A DNA stretch of 64,000 nucleotides from Larkinella soli (GTDB taxonomy: Bacteria; Bacteroidota; Bacteroidia; Cytophagales; Spirosomataceae). The notes beneath the pieces are model-generated. The model saw nothing but the letters and a program-made list of their open reading frames with translations. It searched no databases and was not told the origin of the DNA. Shown piece after piece: positions 8,901 through 18,764 of this stretch (within the stretch, counting starts at the first letter, position 1; each line of letters starts with the position of its first letter). Location of the stretch: positions 248,001 to 312,000 of the forward strand of contig NZ_QTJY01000004.1 of the NCBI RefSeq assembly GCF_003703975.1. Reading direction: 5' to 3'. Both the position numbers and the translations under genes were made by a program.

Positions 8901-9102
8901 CACCGATGCCATCATTTTCGGTGACCTGAACGACCCGGAAAGCACGGTAGCGAAGATCAGCCGGGAAGAGCAGGAGGGACGTGGCTTCCAGGTGCTGGAG
9001 GAAATCAACGTAAGACCGCAGATCACTTACCTGACCAAAATCCGGAACAAGGACGAGGAGCCGCATCTGGAGAAGAATCAGGAATCGAAGGAAGAAGCGT
9101 AA
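5986..9102 (+). CDS. actB: Alternative complex III subunit ActB (molybdopterin-like + Fe-S fusion)
   Basis: ActB combines a molybdopterin-oxidoreductase-like domain, which in known complexes lacks the cofactor, with a ferredoxin-like domain carrying Fe-S clusters. The 1,038-residue protein has a Tat-type motif RRDFLK at residues 52-57 followed by a hydrophobic stretch ending in AAC. The long N-terminal domain (about 60-740) is followed by cysteine clusters from residue 782: CIGCNACVVGC, CQHCSNAPCETVCP, CIGTRYCANNCP and the last set CSFCVQR with CAQACP. This agrees with three 4Fe-4S clusters plus one 3Fe-4S cluster. It sits between actA and actC with short spacers. Export through Tat to the periplasmic face is inferred. 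Confidence 0.94.
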   Translation: MESTNKRYWRGLEELRNDESFVKNAYKEFSDASTENKTTESESIVDGIGSDRRDFLKVLGFGMAAVSLAACDAPVHRAIPYINKPETIFPSIADYYASTYSEGGDFAPVLVKTREGRPIKIEGNASSTLTLGGTTSRVQASVLSLYDIDKLKGPKRGEADIDWATADREILNQLQSIAGRGGAIRIVSSTIISPSTKAVIADFIAKYPTARHIQYDANSVYGIVKANQASFGRAVVPSYDFSKARTIVSIGADFLGSWVAPLEFSVQYGKTRKIGSIGNGKKTMSRHYQFEAPFTMTGANADYRTPIKPSQEGLVVANLYNKVAAKVGGTAISVPSLNVANLDKAANDLVAARGAALVVSGSNDANVQVVVNALNNLLGSYGSTIDLGRPLNTRQGNDEAMNAFINEVKGGQVQGVFFYAANPVYDHPRGAELRDALSRVPLSVSFGDRADETGSICKFICPSPHYLESWNDAEPKTGYFSLVQPTINLIFKTRQAQSSLLKWAGLNPNFETYVKNYWRTNIFPQAGSGASFEQFWIQSLHDGVIEPKTAPTATGAAFAGNVAAAATGIGQRYKANATGIELALYEKVSIGTGAEANNPWLQEVPDPVTKACWDNYAVLSHKTAKDLGVEQGSLVSVEVSGKPAIELPVVVQPGLAENVVAVAIGYGREKAGKSADGVGKNAYPLASVVGGSVAFSGATVNLTKAGGHREIAQTQTHHTVMGRRAVIQEARLASYQKDSKAGRFLPKVQTAEGPVSPTDITLWNGYGKPNHSWGMVIDLNSCIGCNACVVGCISENNIPTVGRQEVINRREMHWIRIDRYYSSDAPEEDYKGLEVASENPEVVFQPMLCQHCSNAPCETVCPVIATSHSTEGLNQMTYNRCIGTRYCANNCPYKVRRFNWFKYFNNDNFDYHFNNDLGKMVINPDVTVRSRGVIEKCSFCVQRIQEGKLNAKKERRRPYPDEIQTACAQACPTDAIIFGDLNDPESTVAKISREEQEGRGFQVLEEINVRPQITYLTKIRNKDEEPHLEKNQESKEEA

Positions 9103-9163
9103 GTTTCACTTCGCATTGCGTACAGAAAGTCAGTTCACCAATAGCATTCAACCTTAACAACCA

Positions 9164-10591
<1,428 letters not shown>

Positions 10592-10684
10592 AATCCGGGA
10601 AGGGCAAAACCGGGCTGATTAAACAAAACGTTTTTTATTCAGACGGTTTTCCTGATCGATCGATTTCAAAATTGTACGACAAGA

Positions 10685-11221
10685 ATGGCTGTTCAACACA
10701 ACGATAACGCAAAGTTTCTGGTAGGCATTTATGACGACGACGACGTCGTTCTGAAGGCTGTCAAAGAAGTGAAGAATGCCGGGGTACGTATCCATGAAGT
10801 GTATTCCCCGTTCCCGATTCACGGTCTGGACGTAGCGCTGGGCCACCCCCGGACCCGCATCGGTATTGCCGCTTTCCTGTTTGGTCTGACCGGCTTCCTG
10901 TGCATGGTTGCGCTGACGGTTTACACGATGGGCTATGACTGGCCGATGATTATCGGTGGAAAAGACCCTTACTCCCTGCCGGCGTACATTCCGGTCATGT
11001 TTGAATTCACGGTACTGTTTACGGCGCTTGGAATGGTCGGGACCTTCCTGGTATCGAACGGCCTGGGGCCTACGGTCAAACCGCTGATGTTCGATCTGCG
11101 GAGCACGGACAACAAGTTTGTGATGGCGATCGACCTGAACAAAAACAAACTGTCCGAGACGGAGATTGCCACGGTCCTGCGGACGTCCGGCGCTGCCGAA
11201 GTTAATGTGAAACAATTTTAA
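10685..11221 (+). CDS. actD: Alternative complex III subunit ActD (DUF3341)
   Basis: The 178-residue DUF3341 protein has a soluble N-terminal alpha/beta domain (FLVGIYDDDDVVLKAVKEVKNAG) with the conserved EVYSPFPIHGLD. Two transmembrane helices follow (about 57-80 and 100-122), then a short soluble tail. In alternative complex III it anchors and caps the ActC/ActF membrane pair on the cytoplasmic side. The gap before it (10592-10684) holds an AAAACGTTTT palindrome but no clear promoter or terminator. Confidence 0.93.
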   Translation: MAVQHNDNAKFLVGIYDDDDVVLKAVKEVKNAGVRIHEVYSPFPIHGLDVALGHPRTRIGIAAFLFGLTGFLCMVALTVYTMGYDWPMIIGGKDPYSLPAYIPVMFEFTVLFTALGMVGTFLVSNGLGPTVKPLMFDLRSTDNKFVMAIDLNKNKLSETEIATVLRTSGAAEVNVKQF

Positions 11222-11236
11222 TTCGACTAACGATAC

Positions 11237-11842
11237 ATGAAGTTCACGCGACTGAACCGCTCCCTTCTGGTGATGGCAGCCGCCATACTGACCATAACGG
11301 CTTGCAAGCGAGGCCATGATAATCCGGGTACCGAGTTTGCACCGAATATGTATGAGCCGGTTGGTTATGAGCCGTATAAACAGCAGGACGGATTTAAAAA
11401 CCCATATAACAAGTACGGTGCGAACCTCTGGGAGCCGGTAAAAGGTACCGTATCCCGCCGGAACTACCATACTTCTTTCGGAAAGGGAGACAGTGCCGTT
11501 CGGGACCTGATGGTATACAACATCCCGGGCGATAGCATTGCTATTTCGGAGCGTGTACTGAAGAACCCCGTTCCTCTGAACGACAGGACCCTGACGGAAG
11601 GAAAAGAATATTATGCCCGGTACTGTCAGCACTGCCACGGCGAAACCGGTAAAGGCGATGGTCTGGTAGCGGCCCAGTACAAAGGGGTCCCTGTGTATTC
11701 CTCCCTTCCGCCGATGAACGATGGACACGTTTTTCACGTGATTACGCACGGAAAGGGCCGGATGTGGCCTCATGGTTCACAGATGACTCCGGAAGAACGT
11801 TGGAAGATCGTTCACTACGTTCAGAAGTTGCAGCAGGGATAA
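11237..11842 (+). CDS. actE: Alternative complex III subunit ActE, monoheme cytochrome c lipoprotein
   Basis: This 201-residue protein begins with a lipoprotein signal, LTITAC with the lipidated Cys near residue 23. It has a single heme motif YCQHCHGETGKGDG and a distal Met ligand candidate in RMWPHGSQM. ActE is the monoheme c subunit that accepts electrons from ActA and may pass them to the oxidase or to a soluble carrier. The 15-bp spacing after actD and 33-bp spacing before actF fit one operon. Confidence 0.92.
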   Translation: MKFTRLNRSLLVMAAAILTITACKRGHDNPGTEFAPNMYEPVGYEPYKQQDGFKNPYNKYGANLWEPVKGTVSRRNYHTSFGKGDSAVRDLMVYNIPGDSIAISERVLKNPVPLNDRTLTEGKEYYARYCQHCHGETGKGDGLVAAQYKGVPVYSSLPPMNDGHVFHVITHGKGRMWPHGSQMTPEERWKIVHYVQKLQQG

Positions 11843-11875
11843 TTTCAGCATTGCAGAAAATCAGTTGACAAAGTA

Positions 11876-13177
11876 ATGGCGTCGATACATTCAATACCGT
11901 CTGTAGAAGAACAATACGAATTCACGGCCGAAAGCAAACGGAAGCTGACCATCGGTATTATCGCCGGGGTAGTTCTGGTTGGTCTGGGCGCTTTTCTGGC
12001 TGCGAAAGGCATCGGCAGCCATGAGCATGTGGAAGCGGCTCATGGGGGTGCGCAAAGCGCCGAAGGCCACCACGCTTACAAGTGGACGACCCGGTTATGG
12101 GCCAATGTCTGGCTGAACAGCGTCTATTTCACCGGCGCAGCCGTGACCGGAATGTTCTGGCTGGCCTATAATTACCTGGCCCAGGCCGGCTGGTCGGCCG
12201 TTTTCAAGCGGGTTCCCGAAGCCCTGCCTGCCTTTCTGCCGGTAACCGGTATCCTGATGCTGATCACTTTTTTCGTGGCCGGCCATGACCTGTTCCACTG
12301 GACGCACGCGGAGCTTTTCGATAAGAACAGCCCCGAGTACGATCCGATCATTGCCGGGAAACGGGGCTTTCTGAACACGCCCTTCTTCCTGATCCGGCTC
12401 GTAATCTACTTTGCGGCCTGGTACGGTTTGTGGCGACTGCTGCGGAACTTTTCCCTGCGTGAAGACTTAGAAGGCGGAACCGAATACTATGAGAAAAGCA
12501 TTAAGTTCGGAACGGCATTCCTCGTCATTTTTGCCGTGACTTCATCGACTTCGGCCTGGGACTTCGTCATGTCTATGGATACCCACTGGTTCAGTACGAT
12601 GTTCGGCTGGTATACCCTGGCCAGCTGGCACGTAACCGGTCTGGCCATCATTACGCTCGTCGTCGTGTCCCTGAAAGAACAGGGCTATCTGAAAGCGGTC
12701 AATGCCAGCCACCTGCACGACCTTGGTAAATTCATGTTCGCCTTTAGTATCTTCTGGGCATACGTCTGGTTCGCGCAGTTCATGCTGATTTATTACGCTA
12801 ACCTGCCGGAGGAAACCATCTATTACCGGGAACGGTTTACCGGCCACGGCGGAATTTATCAGGCACCGTTCTTCGTTAACCTTTTCATGTGCTTCTTTTT
12901 CCCCTTTCTGGTTCTGATGACGCGGGATGCCAAGCGTACTCCGATCGTCCTGAAGATTGCCTGCTGGGGAATTATCATCGGACATTATTTCGATTTCTAC
13001 GAAAACATCATGCCCGCTGCTGTGGGTGAACACGGCGGTTTCGGTCCTATCGAATTCGGAATGATCCTGATTTTTGCGTGCGCTTTCATCTGGTCGGTTT
13101 CTACCCAGCTGACGAAAGGGAACCTGATTCCCCGGAATCATCCGATGCTGGAAGAATCACTTCATCATGATATTTAG
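11876..13177 (+). CDS. actF: Alternative complex III subunit ActF (NrfD-like membrane protein)
   Basis: This 433-residue membrane protein has about ten helices and is the second NrfD-type subunit of alternative complex III. A His-rich stretch near residues 47-65 (SHEHVEAAHGGAQSAEGHH) lies in the first extramembrane loop. Polar residues sit within helices, for example TFFVAGHDLFHW. ActF is thought to lack the quinol site of ActC but to share a proton path. Its position after actE and directly before coxB matches act-cox supercomplex gene clusters. Confidence 0.92.
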   Translation: MASIHSIPSVEEQYEFTAESKRKLTIGIIAGVVLVGLGAFLAAKGIGSHEHVEAAHGGAQSAEGHHAYKWTTRLWANVWLNSVYFTGAAVTGMFWLAYNYLAQAGWSAVFKRVPEALPAFLPVTGILMLITFFVAGHDLFHWTHAELFDKNSPEYDPIIAGKRGFLNTPFFLIRLVIYFAAWYGLWRLLRNFSLREDLEGGTEYYEKSIKFGTAFLVIFAVTSSTSAWDFVMSMDTHWFSTMFGWYTLASWHVTGLAIITLVVVSLKEQGYLKAVNASHLHDLGKFMFAFSIFWAYVWFAQFMLIYYANLPEETIYYRERFTGHGGIYQAPFFVNLFMCFFFPFLVLMTRDAKRTPIVLKIACWGIIIGHYFDFYENIMPAAVGEHGGFGPIEFGMILIFACAFIWSVSTQLTKGNLIPRNHPMLEESLHHDI

Positions 13178-13215
13178 AAACCAGTACTTGTAATTACTAT
13201 TCACCTCAGATTGAT

Positions 13216-14343
13216 ATGGTTTACGTAGTAGGACTTTTGTCGTTAGTATTTTTAATACTGGCTATTCTGGTGCTGACGCGATTGACCTCTGTTTTAAAAG
13301 GCGTCAGTGGCGGAGTATCCGATGAGCAGCAGGTGCGGCCGCTCGGAATGAGCAACCGGATTAACGGTATGCTTTTCCTCGCCTTCCTGATCTTTGGGTC
13401 GATTGCGGCAGCCTGGTCGTTCATCCATGCCTCGGATTATTTCCTTCCGGAAGCGTCCTCTCCGCACGGACGCCGGACGGATAATCTGTTCTGGTTGGTC
13501 ATGGCCATCATTACCCTTGCGTTTTTCGTCACGAATGCCCTGCTGTTCGTCTTTGCATTCCGGTATCAGTACCGCAAAGACCACAAGGCCACGTACTACC
13601 CTGAAAACCACAAACTGGAACTGATCTGGACGGTAATACCGGCCGTCGTGATGGCGCTGCTCGTATTTACCGGCTGGAGAGCCTGGAGAGACATCATGTC
13701 GGAAGCCCCGACCGATGCCCTTGTGATTGAAATTGTCGGAAAGCAGTTCAACTGGGAGTTGCGTTACCCCGGTGTCGACAACAATAAGCTGGGTAACTAT
13801 AACTATAAGCTGATCGATGCCAACAACAGTCTCGGTATCGACCTGGCCGATGAAGCGTCATTCGATGACTTTACGGCTACGGAAATGCACATTCCGGTCG
13901 GCAAACCGATTCTGCTGAAAATCCGGGCCAAGGATGTGCTGCACAGCGTCTTCATTCCCCACATGCGGGTGAAGATGGATGCCGTGCCGGGTATGCCGAC
14001 GCGTTTCTGGTTCATCCCCGATAAGACGACGGAACAGATGCGCAACGAGACCGGCAACCAAAGCTTCCGTTATGAAATTGCCTGTACGGAAGTCTGCGGT
14101 CAGGGCCACTTCTCCATGAAAATGAACCTGGTAGTCGAGGACGAGGATTCGTTCCGGAAATGGGTTTCGGAGCAAAAACCCTGGCTTACGAATAACCCGG
14201 ACTATCTGGCCCGCGTGCCGGAAAATCTGAGAGCGAAAGCGGCGAAATATGTACCGGCTGATGCGACTTCAGCCCCGGCCGACAGCACGTCCGCTCCGGC
14301 GGAAGAAGCCGCCGGCGGAGCATCGACCGCATCATTACGTTAA
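13216..14343 (+). CDS. coxB: Cytochrome c oxidase subunit II (CuA)
   Basis: Subunit II carries the CuA centre that passes electrons to heme a. The 375-residue protein has an extra hydrophobic helix at the N-terminus (1-20), another at about 53-72, and the two usual helices at about 91-113 and 133-152. The periplasmic cupredoxin domain follows with H243 (LHSVFIPH) and the set C290-x3-C294-x3-H298-x2-M301, so all CuA ligands are present. There is no CxxCH, so this is an aa3-type and not a caa3-type subunit; electrons must come from a separate cytochrome, probably ActE or ActA. The last 30 residues are Ala/Pro/Ser-rich and look disordered. Confidence 0.96.
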   Translation: MVYVVGLLSLVFLILAILVLTRLTSVLKGVSGGVSDEQQVRPLGMSNRINGMLFLAFLIFGSIAAAWSFIHASDYFLPEASSPHGRRTDNLFWLVMAIITLAFFVTNALLFVFAFRYQYRKDHKATYYPENHKLELIWTVIPAVVMALLVFTGWRAWRDIMSEAPTDALVIEIVGKQFNWELRYPGVDNNKLGNYNYKLIDANNSLGIDLADEASFDDFTATEMHIPVGKPILLKIRAKDVLHSVFIPHMRVKMDAVPGMPTRFWFIPDKTTEQMRNETGNQSFRYEIACTEVCGQGHFSMKMNLVVEDEDSFRKWVSEQKPWLTNNPDYLARVPENLRAKAAKYVPADATSAPADSTSAPAEEAAGGASTASLR

Positions 14344-14376
14344 TTCTTTAACCTAAGAAATCTTATAAAATAATCT

Positions 14377-16257
14377 ATGGCAACCGTTGGAACGAGTGCA
14401 GCGTCGTCAGCTCACGTCGAAGAGCACGAACACCATGAGCCGCAGAGTTTCCTGAGGAAATACATTTTCTCGGAGGACCATAAGACGATTGCGAAGCAAT
14501 ATATGTTTTCGGGAATCTTCTGGGCAATTATCGGTGCGTCGCTGTCCATTATTTTTCGCTTGCAGTTAGGTTTCCCCGATATGAAACTGGAATGGCTCCG
14601 GCCTATCCTGGGAAACTGGATCGATTCATCCGGAAAACTGGATAAAGAGTTTTATCTGGCGCTGGTCACGATGCACGGTACCATCATGGTATTCTTCGTG
14701 TTGACGGCCGGTCTCAGCGGAACCTTCTCCAACTTCCTGATTCCGCTGCAGGTAGGCGCCCGCGACATGGCCTCCGGATTCCTGAACATGCTGTCTTACT
14801 GGTTTTTCTTCCTGTCCAGCGTGATCATGTTCGCTTCCCTGTTTATCGAAACAGGTCCGGCTTCCGGCGGCTGGGTAATTTATCCCCCTCTGAGCGCCTT
14901 GCCGCAGGCGGTGTCCGGTTCCGGTCTGGGGATGACTATGTGGCTGATCAGTATGGCCCTGTTCATCGTTTCCCAGTTGCTAGGCGGTATCAACTATATT
15001 ACGACGGTGATCAACCTGCGTACGCGGGGGATGTCGTTCAGTAAGCTGCCGTTGCCGATCTGGGCTTTCTTCCTGACGGCGGTCCTGGGTCTGATCTCCT
15101 TCCCGGTCCTGCTTTCGGCGGCCCTGCTGCTGATCTTCGACCGGAGCATGGGAACCAGCTTTTACCTTTCCGAAATTTATATCGGCGGTGAGGCTCTCCC
15201 GAATGTAGGAGGTAGCCCAATCCTGTTCCAGCACCTGTTCTGGTTCCTGGGCCATCCGGAAGTATATATCGTTCTTCTGCCGGCCCTCGGTATTACCTCG
15301 GAAGTGATCGCGACCAATTCCCGCAAGCCGATTTTCGGTTATCGGGCGATGATTGCGTCGATGATCGGGATTGCGTTCCTGGCGTTTATCGTGTGGGCGC
15401 ACCATATGTTCGTGACGGGTATGAACCCCTTCCTGGGCTCGATCTTCATGTTCCTGACGCTGATCATTGCCGTACCGTCGGCCGTAAAGGCGTTCAACTA
15501 CATCACGACGCTCTGGCGGGGAAACATCGTCTTTACTCCGGCGATGCTGTTCTCGATCGGTCTGGTATCGTTCTTCATCTCCGGCGGTTTGACGGGTATC
15601 ATCCTGGGTAACAGTGCCCTGGATATTCAGCTGCATGATACGTACTTCGTCGTGGCTCACTTCCACCTTGTGATGGGGGCGGCTTCGGCCTTCGGCTTCC
15701 TGGCCGGTGTCTACCACTGGTTCCCGAAATTCTTCGGACGGATGATGAACAACACGCTCGGACAGATCCACTTCTGGTTTACGTTTGTCGGGATTTATCT
15801 GGTCTTCTTCCCGATGCACTATATTGGTATCGCCGGTTTTCCGCGTCGTTACTATTCATTCACTAGTTATGACGCCTTCCAGACCTTCGGTGATCTGAAC
15901 ACGTTCGTCAGCCTGGCCGCGATCCTGACTTTCGGGGCTCAGTTCCTGTTCCTGTACAACTTCGTCTACAGTATCTTCCGTGGCCGGAAGGCACCGCTGA
16001 ACCCCTGGCGTTCCAACACGCTGGAGTGGACGACCCCGCTGCATCCGGGTCACGGCAACTGGCCGGGCGAAATCCCGGCAGTCTACCGCTGGCCGTACGA
16101 TTACAGCAAGCCGGGAGCCGCGGAAGACTTCATTCCGCAGAATGTTCCTTACTCTCAGACTCCGGAATCGAACCTGCCGCATGAAAATGCACTGATCGCT
16201 CTGGAGAAAGAGATTGAGGCACAGAACTATAATGACCAGTTCAAACAACCTCACTAA
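14377..16257 (+). CDS. coxA: Cytochrome c oxidase subunit I, A1 type
   Basis: This is the catalytic heme-copper subunit, 626 residues with about 12 helices. The metal ligands are visible: H100 and H430 for heme a, H428 for heme a3, and H293, H342 and H343 for CuB. GHPEVY (292-297) supplies the Tyr cross-linked to the CuB His and the Glu that defines the A1 subtype, so D-channel proton pumping is expected. The N-terminus (residues 1-30) is His/Glu-rich and extends past the usual start. The 3' end overlaps the start of ctaA by 26 bp. Confidence 0.97.
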   Translation: MATVGTSAASSAHVEEHEHHEPQSFLRKYIFSEDHKTIAKQYMFSGIFWAIIGASLSIIFRLQLGFPDMKLEWLRPILGNWIDSSGKLDKEFYLALVTMHGTIMVFFVLTAGLSGTFSNFLIPLQVGARDMASGFLNMLSYWFFFLSSVIMFASLFIETGPASGGWVIYPPLSALPQAVSGSGLGMTMWLISMALFIVSQLLGGINYITTVINLRTRGMSFSKLPLPIWAFFLTAVLGLISFPVLLSAALLLIFDRSMGTSFYLSEIYIGGEALPNVGGSPILFQHLFWFLGHPEVYIVLLPALGITSEVIATNSRKPIFGYRAMIASMIGIAFLAFIVWAHHMFVTGMNPFLGSIFMFLTLIIAVPSAVKAFNYITTLWRGNIVFTPAMLFSIGLVSFFISGGLTGIILGNSALDIQLHDTYFVVAHFHLVMGAASAFGFLAGVYHWFPKFFGRMMNNTLGQIHFWFTFVGIYLVFFPMHYIGIAGFPRRYYSFTSYDAFQTFGDLNTFVSLAAILTFGAQFLFLYNFVYSIFRGRKAPLNPWRSNTLEWTTPLHPGHGNWPGEIPAVYRWPYDYSKPGAAEDFIPQNVPYSQTPESNLPHENALIALEKEIEAQNYNDQFKQPH

Positions 16258-17254
16258 TAACCGCGAACGCTTATTCCGGAAGCTTGCCCTTCTGACGGTC
16301 CTTACGATTTACCTGCTGATTCTGGCGGGGGGGATTGTCCGAAGTACAGGCTCCGGAATGGGCTGTCCGGACTGGCCCAGATGCTTCGGCAACTGGGTGC
16401 CGCCTACCGACATCTCCCAGCTTCCGCCCAATTATCAGGAGATTTACGGCGCTAAACTCAAGGGAGAAATTGAATTCAATGCCGTAAAAACCTGGATCGA
16501 GTACGTCAACCGTCTGTTGGGTGCTTTTTCCGGATTGCTGGTTTTTGCTACACTGATTGCCGCCGTTCCTTACCTTCGGAAAGATAAGCGTGTTTTCTGG
16601 GGCAGTGTGGCCGCCTTTATTCTGATCGGCCTGAACGGATGGCTGGGGTCCAAGGTAGTCGCAACGGAACTGACGCCTTATATGGTAACACTCCATATGT
16701 TGCTGGCCATTCTGGTAGTTTTTGCCTTATTATATGTTTTGGCCCGGTCCTACCAGGGCCATATCACGGTAGAACGACTGCAGCGCAGCAAAACCGCTCT
16801 AAGCCGCTTACTGATTCTCACCATGGTTCTTTCTCTGGCCCAGGTCCTCCTGGGTACACAGGTGCGGGAATCGATCGATGAGGTTATTCAGAGAATCGGT
16901 TACAGCGAGCGTTACCGGTGGATCGACAGTCTGGACTTCCGGTTTTATATTCACCGTTCTTTTTCACTAGTAATTTTAGGGCTGCATCTGGCGGTCATCC
17001 ATACGCTGAAGAAGACAGTGACCAGCCGGGGGCTGTTGTCCGCGCTGACCGGATACCTGGTCCTGTTCGTGGTTGTCGAAATCGGGACGGGCATTGTACT
17101 GTCTTACTTTGGTGTACCGGCTTTTGCGCAACCCATTCATCTTACGTTGGCCATCGGCATGCTCGGGCTGCAGTTTACGATCCTGCTCCTGATGAACGCC
17201 GACCAACTTTTACAAAAGCAGGCAGCGGAGCTGCCGCATTATTCGGAAGTTTAG
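16232..17254 (+). CDS. ctaA: Heme A synthase (CtaA/COX15 family)
   Basis: CtaA oxidises the C8 methyl group of heme O to give heme A for the aa3 oxidase. The 340-residue membrane protein has about eight helices and the typical first-helix region GGIVRSTGSGMGCPDWPRC. It also has the conserved His regions EYVNRLLGAF and VTLHMLLAI, with further histidines in YIHRSFSLV and QPIHLTLA. ATG 16232 lies within the end of coxA, indicating translational coupling; a longer frame from TTG 16214 is less likely. ctaB follows immediately. Confidence 0.94.
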   Translation: MTSSNNLTNNRERLFRKLALLTVLTIYLLILAGGIVRSTGSGMGCPDWPRCFGNWVPPTDISQLPPNYQEIYGAKLKGEIEFNAVKTWIEYVNRLLGAFSGLLVFATLIAAVPYLRKDKRVFWGSVAAFILIGLNGWLGSKVVATELTPYMVTLHMLLAILVVFALLYVLARSYQGHITVERLQRSKTALSRLLILTMVLSLAQVLLGTQVRESIDEVIQRIGYSERYRWIDSLDFRFYIHRSFSLVILGLHLAVIHTLKKTVTSRGLLSALTGYLVLFVVVEIGTGIVLSYFGVPAFAQPIHLTLAIGMLGLQFTILLLMNADQLLQKQAAELPHYSEV

Positions 17255-17255
17255 A

Positions 17256-18149
17256 ATGCAATCGACAAGAACCGAATCCATTCGACTGAGTGCGGTTTTC
17301 CTCAAAGGAAAATCATATCTGGAACTGCTTAAATTTCGTCTGTCGGCCTTCGTCGCCCTGTCGGGTATGTTTGGCTACAGTCTGGCTGCGAACCGGATCG
17401 ACTGGCTAAAGCTGGGAGTTCTGTTTATGGCCTCGCTGGCGATGACCGGTGCCGCCAATATCATCAATCAGATTATTGAAAAGGATTACGACAAGCTGAT
17501 GAAACGCACGGCCAGCCGGCCGCTGCCGACGGGCCGTATCAGTCCGGGAGAAGCCGCCGTTTTTGCCCTGGTGCTGTTCATCGTAGCCTGTTATCTGTTC
17601 ATCGTATTTTTCAATCTGCGGGCAGCGGCCCTCTCGGTTCTTTCCCTGCTGCTGTACGGCTTCGTTTATACTCCGCTGAAACGCGTCGGGCCGATTGCCG
17701 TTTTCGTGGGAGCTTTGCCCGGCGCATTTCCGCCGATGATCGGCTGGATCGCGGCCACCAACCATTTCGGTCTGGAGCCCGGTATTTTGTTTGCTATTCA
17801 GTTTTTCTGGCAGTTCCCGCATTTCTGGGCGATTGCCTGGGTAGCGGATAACGATTATAAGAAAGCCGGGTTTAAGTTACTGCCTGCCGCCGGCGGGAAG
17901 GATGCCGATACGGCTTTGCAGATCATGATCTACACCCTGTTTCTTTTGCCGGTTGGCTGGCTGCCCTATGAATTGGGAATGACCGGTATGAATTCGGCAC
18001 TGATAGCGATGGTTTGTGGAATCCTATTCCTGGCTCAGACGTTTTACCTGATGAGGAGATGTACGGACCGGGCAGCATTACAAATAATGTTCGGATCATT
18101 TTTGTATCTGCCGATTGTCCAGATCGCCTTTCTCATAGACAAAGTGTAA
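17256..18149 (+). CDS. ctaB: Protoheme IX farnesyltransferase (heme O synthase)
   Basis: CtaB attaches a farnesyl group to heme B to give heme O, the substrate of CtaA. The 297-residue UbiA-family membrane protein has the prenyl-diphosphate/Mg site as NQIIEKDYDKLMKRTASRPLP (about residues 70-90). It also has a second acidic loop with the conserved FWAIAWVADNDYKKAGFKLLP (about 190-210). It starts one base after the ctaA stop, a coupled heme A branch. Confidence 0.95.
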   Translation: MQSTRTESIRLSAVFLKGKSYLELLKFRLSAFVALSGMFGYSLAANRIDWLKLGVLFMASLAMTGAANIINQIIEKDYDKLMKRTASRPLPTGRISPGEAAVFALVLFIVACYLFIVFFNLRAAALSVLSLLLYGFVYTPLKRVGPIAVFVGALPGAFPPMIGWIAATNHFGLEPGILFAIQFFWQFPHFWAIAWVADNDYKKAGFKLLPAAGGKDADTALQIMIYTLFLLPVGWLPYELGMTGMNSALIAMVCGILFLAQTFYLMRRCTDRAALQIMFGSFLYLPIVQIAFLIDKV

Positions 18150-18156
18150 CAATAAA

Positions 18157-18747
18157 ATGAGCGAAGTGGTTAAAAGTCTGCCGGTGTTCGAAGAACCCGA
18201 GGAGACCATGTCGATGAACCCGAGGAAGTTTATCCTCTGGTTGTTCGTGGTCAGTATTATTATGTTGTTTGCTTCCATGACCAGTGCTTACCTGGTCCGG
18301 AGAGCGGAGGGCAACTGGCTGGAGTTTGAAATGCCGGTGGTTTTCTGGTACAGCACGGCTGTACTTCTGGTGAGCAGCGTATCGATGCACTGGGCTTATC
18401 TGGCTGCAAAAAAAGATAATTTCGGGGCATTGAGAATAGCAATTTCTATTACTTTTGTGTTCGGTCTGGTCTTTTTGGTCATGCAATATGTCGGCTGGAG
18501 GGATCTGGTTGCCCAGAACGTGTACTTTGTCGGAAACCCTTCAGGTTCATTCATGTACGTGTTCACGGGCCTTCATGCCTTCCACCTGATCACCGGTCTG
18601 ATGGTGCTGCTTTTTGCCTTACGGGCAGCTTTTCGACTGAAGATCCATGCCAAAAACCTGACACAGGTCGAGATCTGCATGACCTACTGGCATTTCCTTG
18701 ACGTCCTGTGGATTTATTTGTTTGGCTTTTTACTGTACTTTAATTAA
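18157..18747 (+). CDS. Cytochrome c oxidase subunit III family protein (short)
   Basis: This 196-residue, five-helix protein is of the heme-copper oxidase subunit III family. It has the late conserved FTGLHAFHLITGLMVL and YWHFLDVLWIYLFG. It resembles the shorter five-helix subunit III forms. A second, longer subunit III gene follows, an arrangement common in Bacteroidota. Which of the two is the structural subunit III of the mature enzyme cannot be told from sequence; both may be present. Confidence 0.88.
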   Translation: MSEVVKSLPVFEEPEETMSMNPRKFILWLFVVSIIMLFASMTSAYLVRRAEGNWLEFEMPVVFWYSTAVLLVSSVSMHWAYLAAKKDNFGALRIAISITFVFGLVFLVMQYVGWRDLVAQNVYFVGNPSGSFMYVFTGLHAFHLITGLMVLLFALRAAFRLKIHAKNLTQVEICMTYWHFLDVLWIYLFGFLLYFN

Positions 18748-18764
18748 TTCACTTTTCGTAAAGC

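Noticed and set aside
13216-14343. caa3-type subunit II with fused cytochrome c
   Set aside because: No CxxCH motif exists in the protein; the C-terminus is an Ala/Pro/Ser-rich tail.
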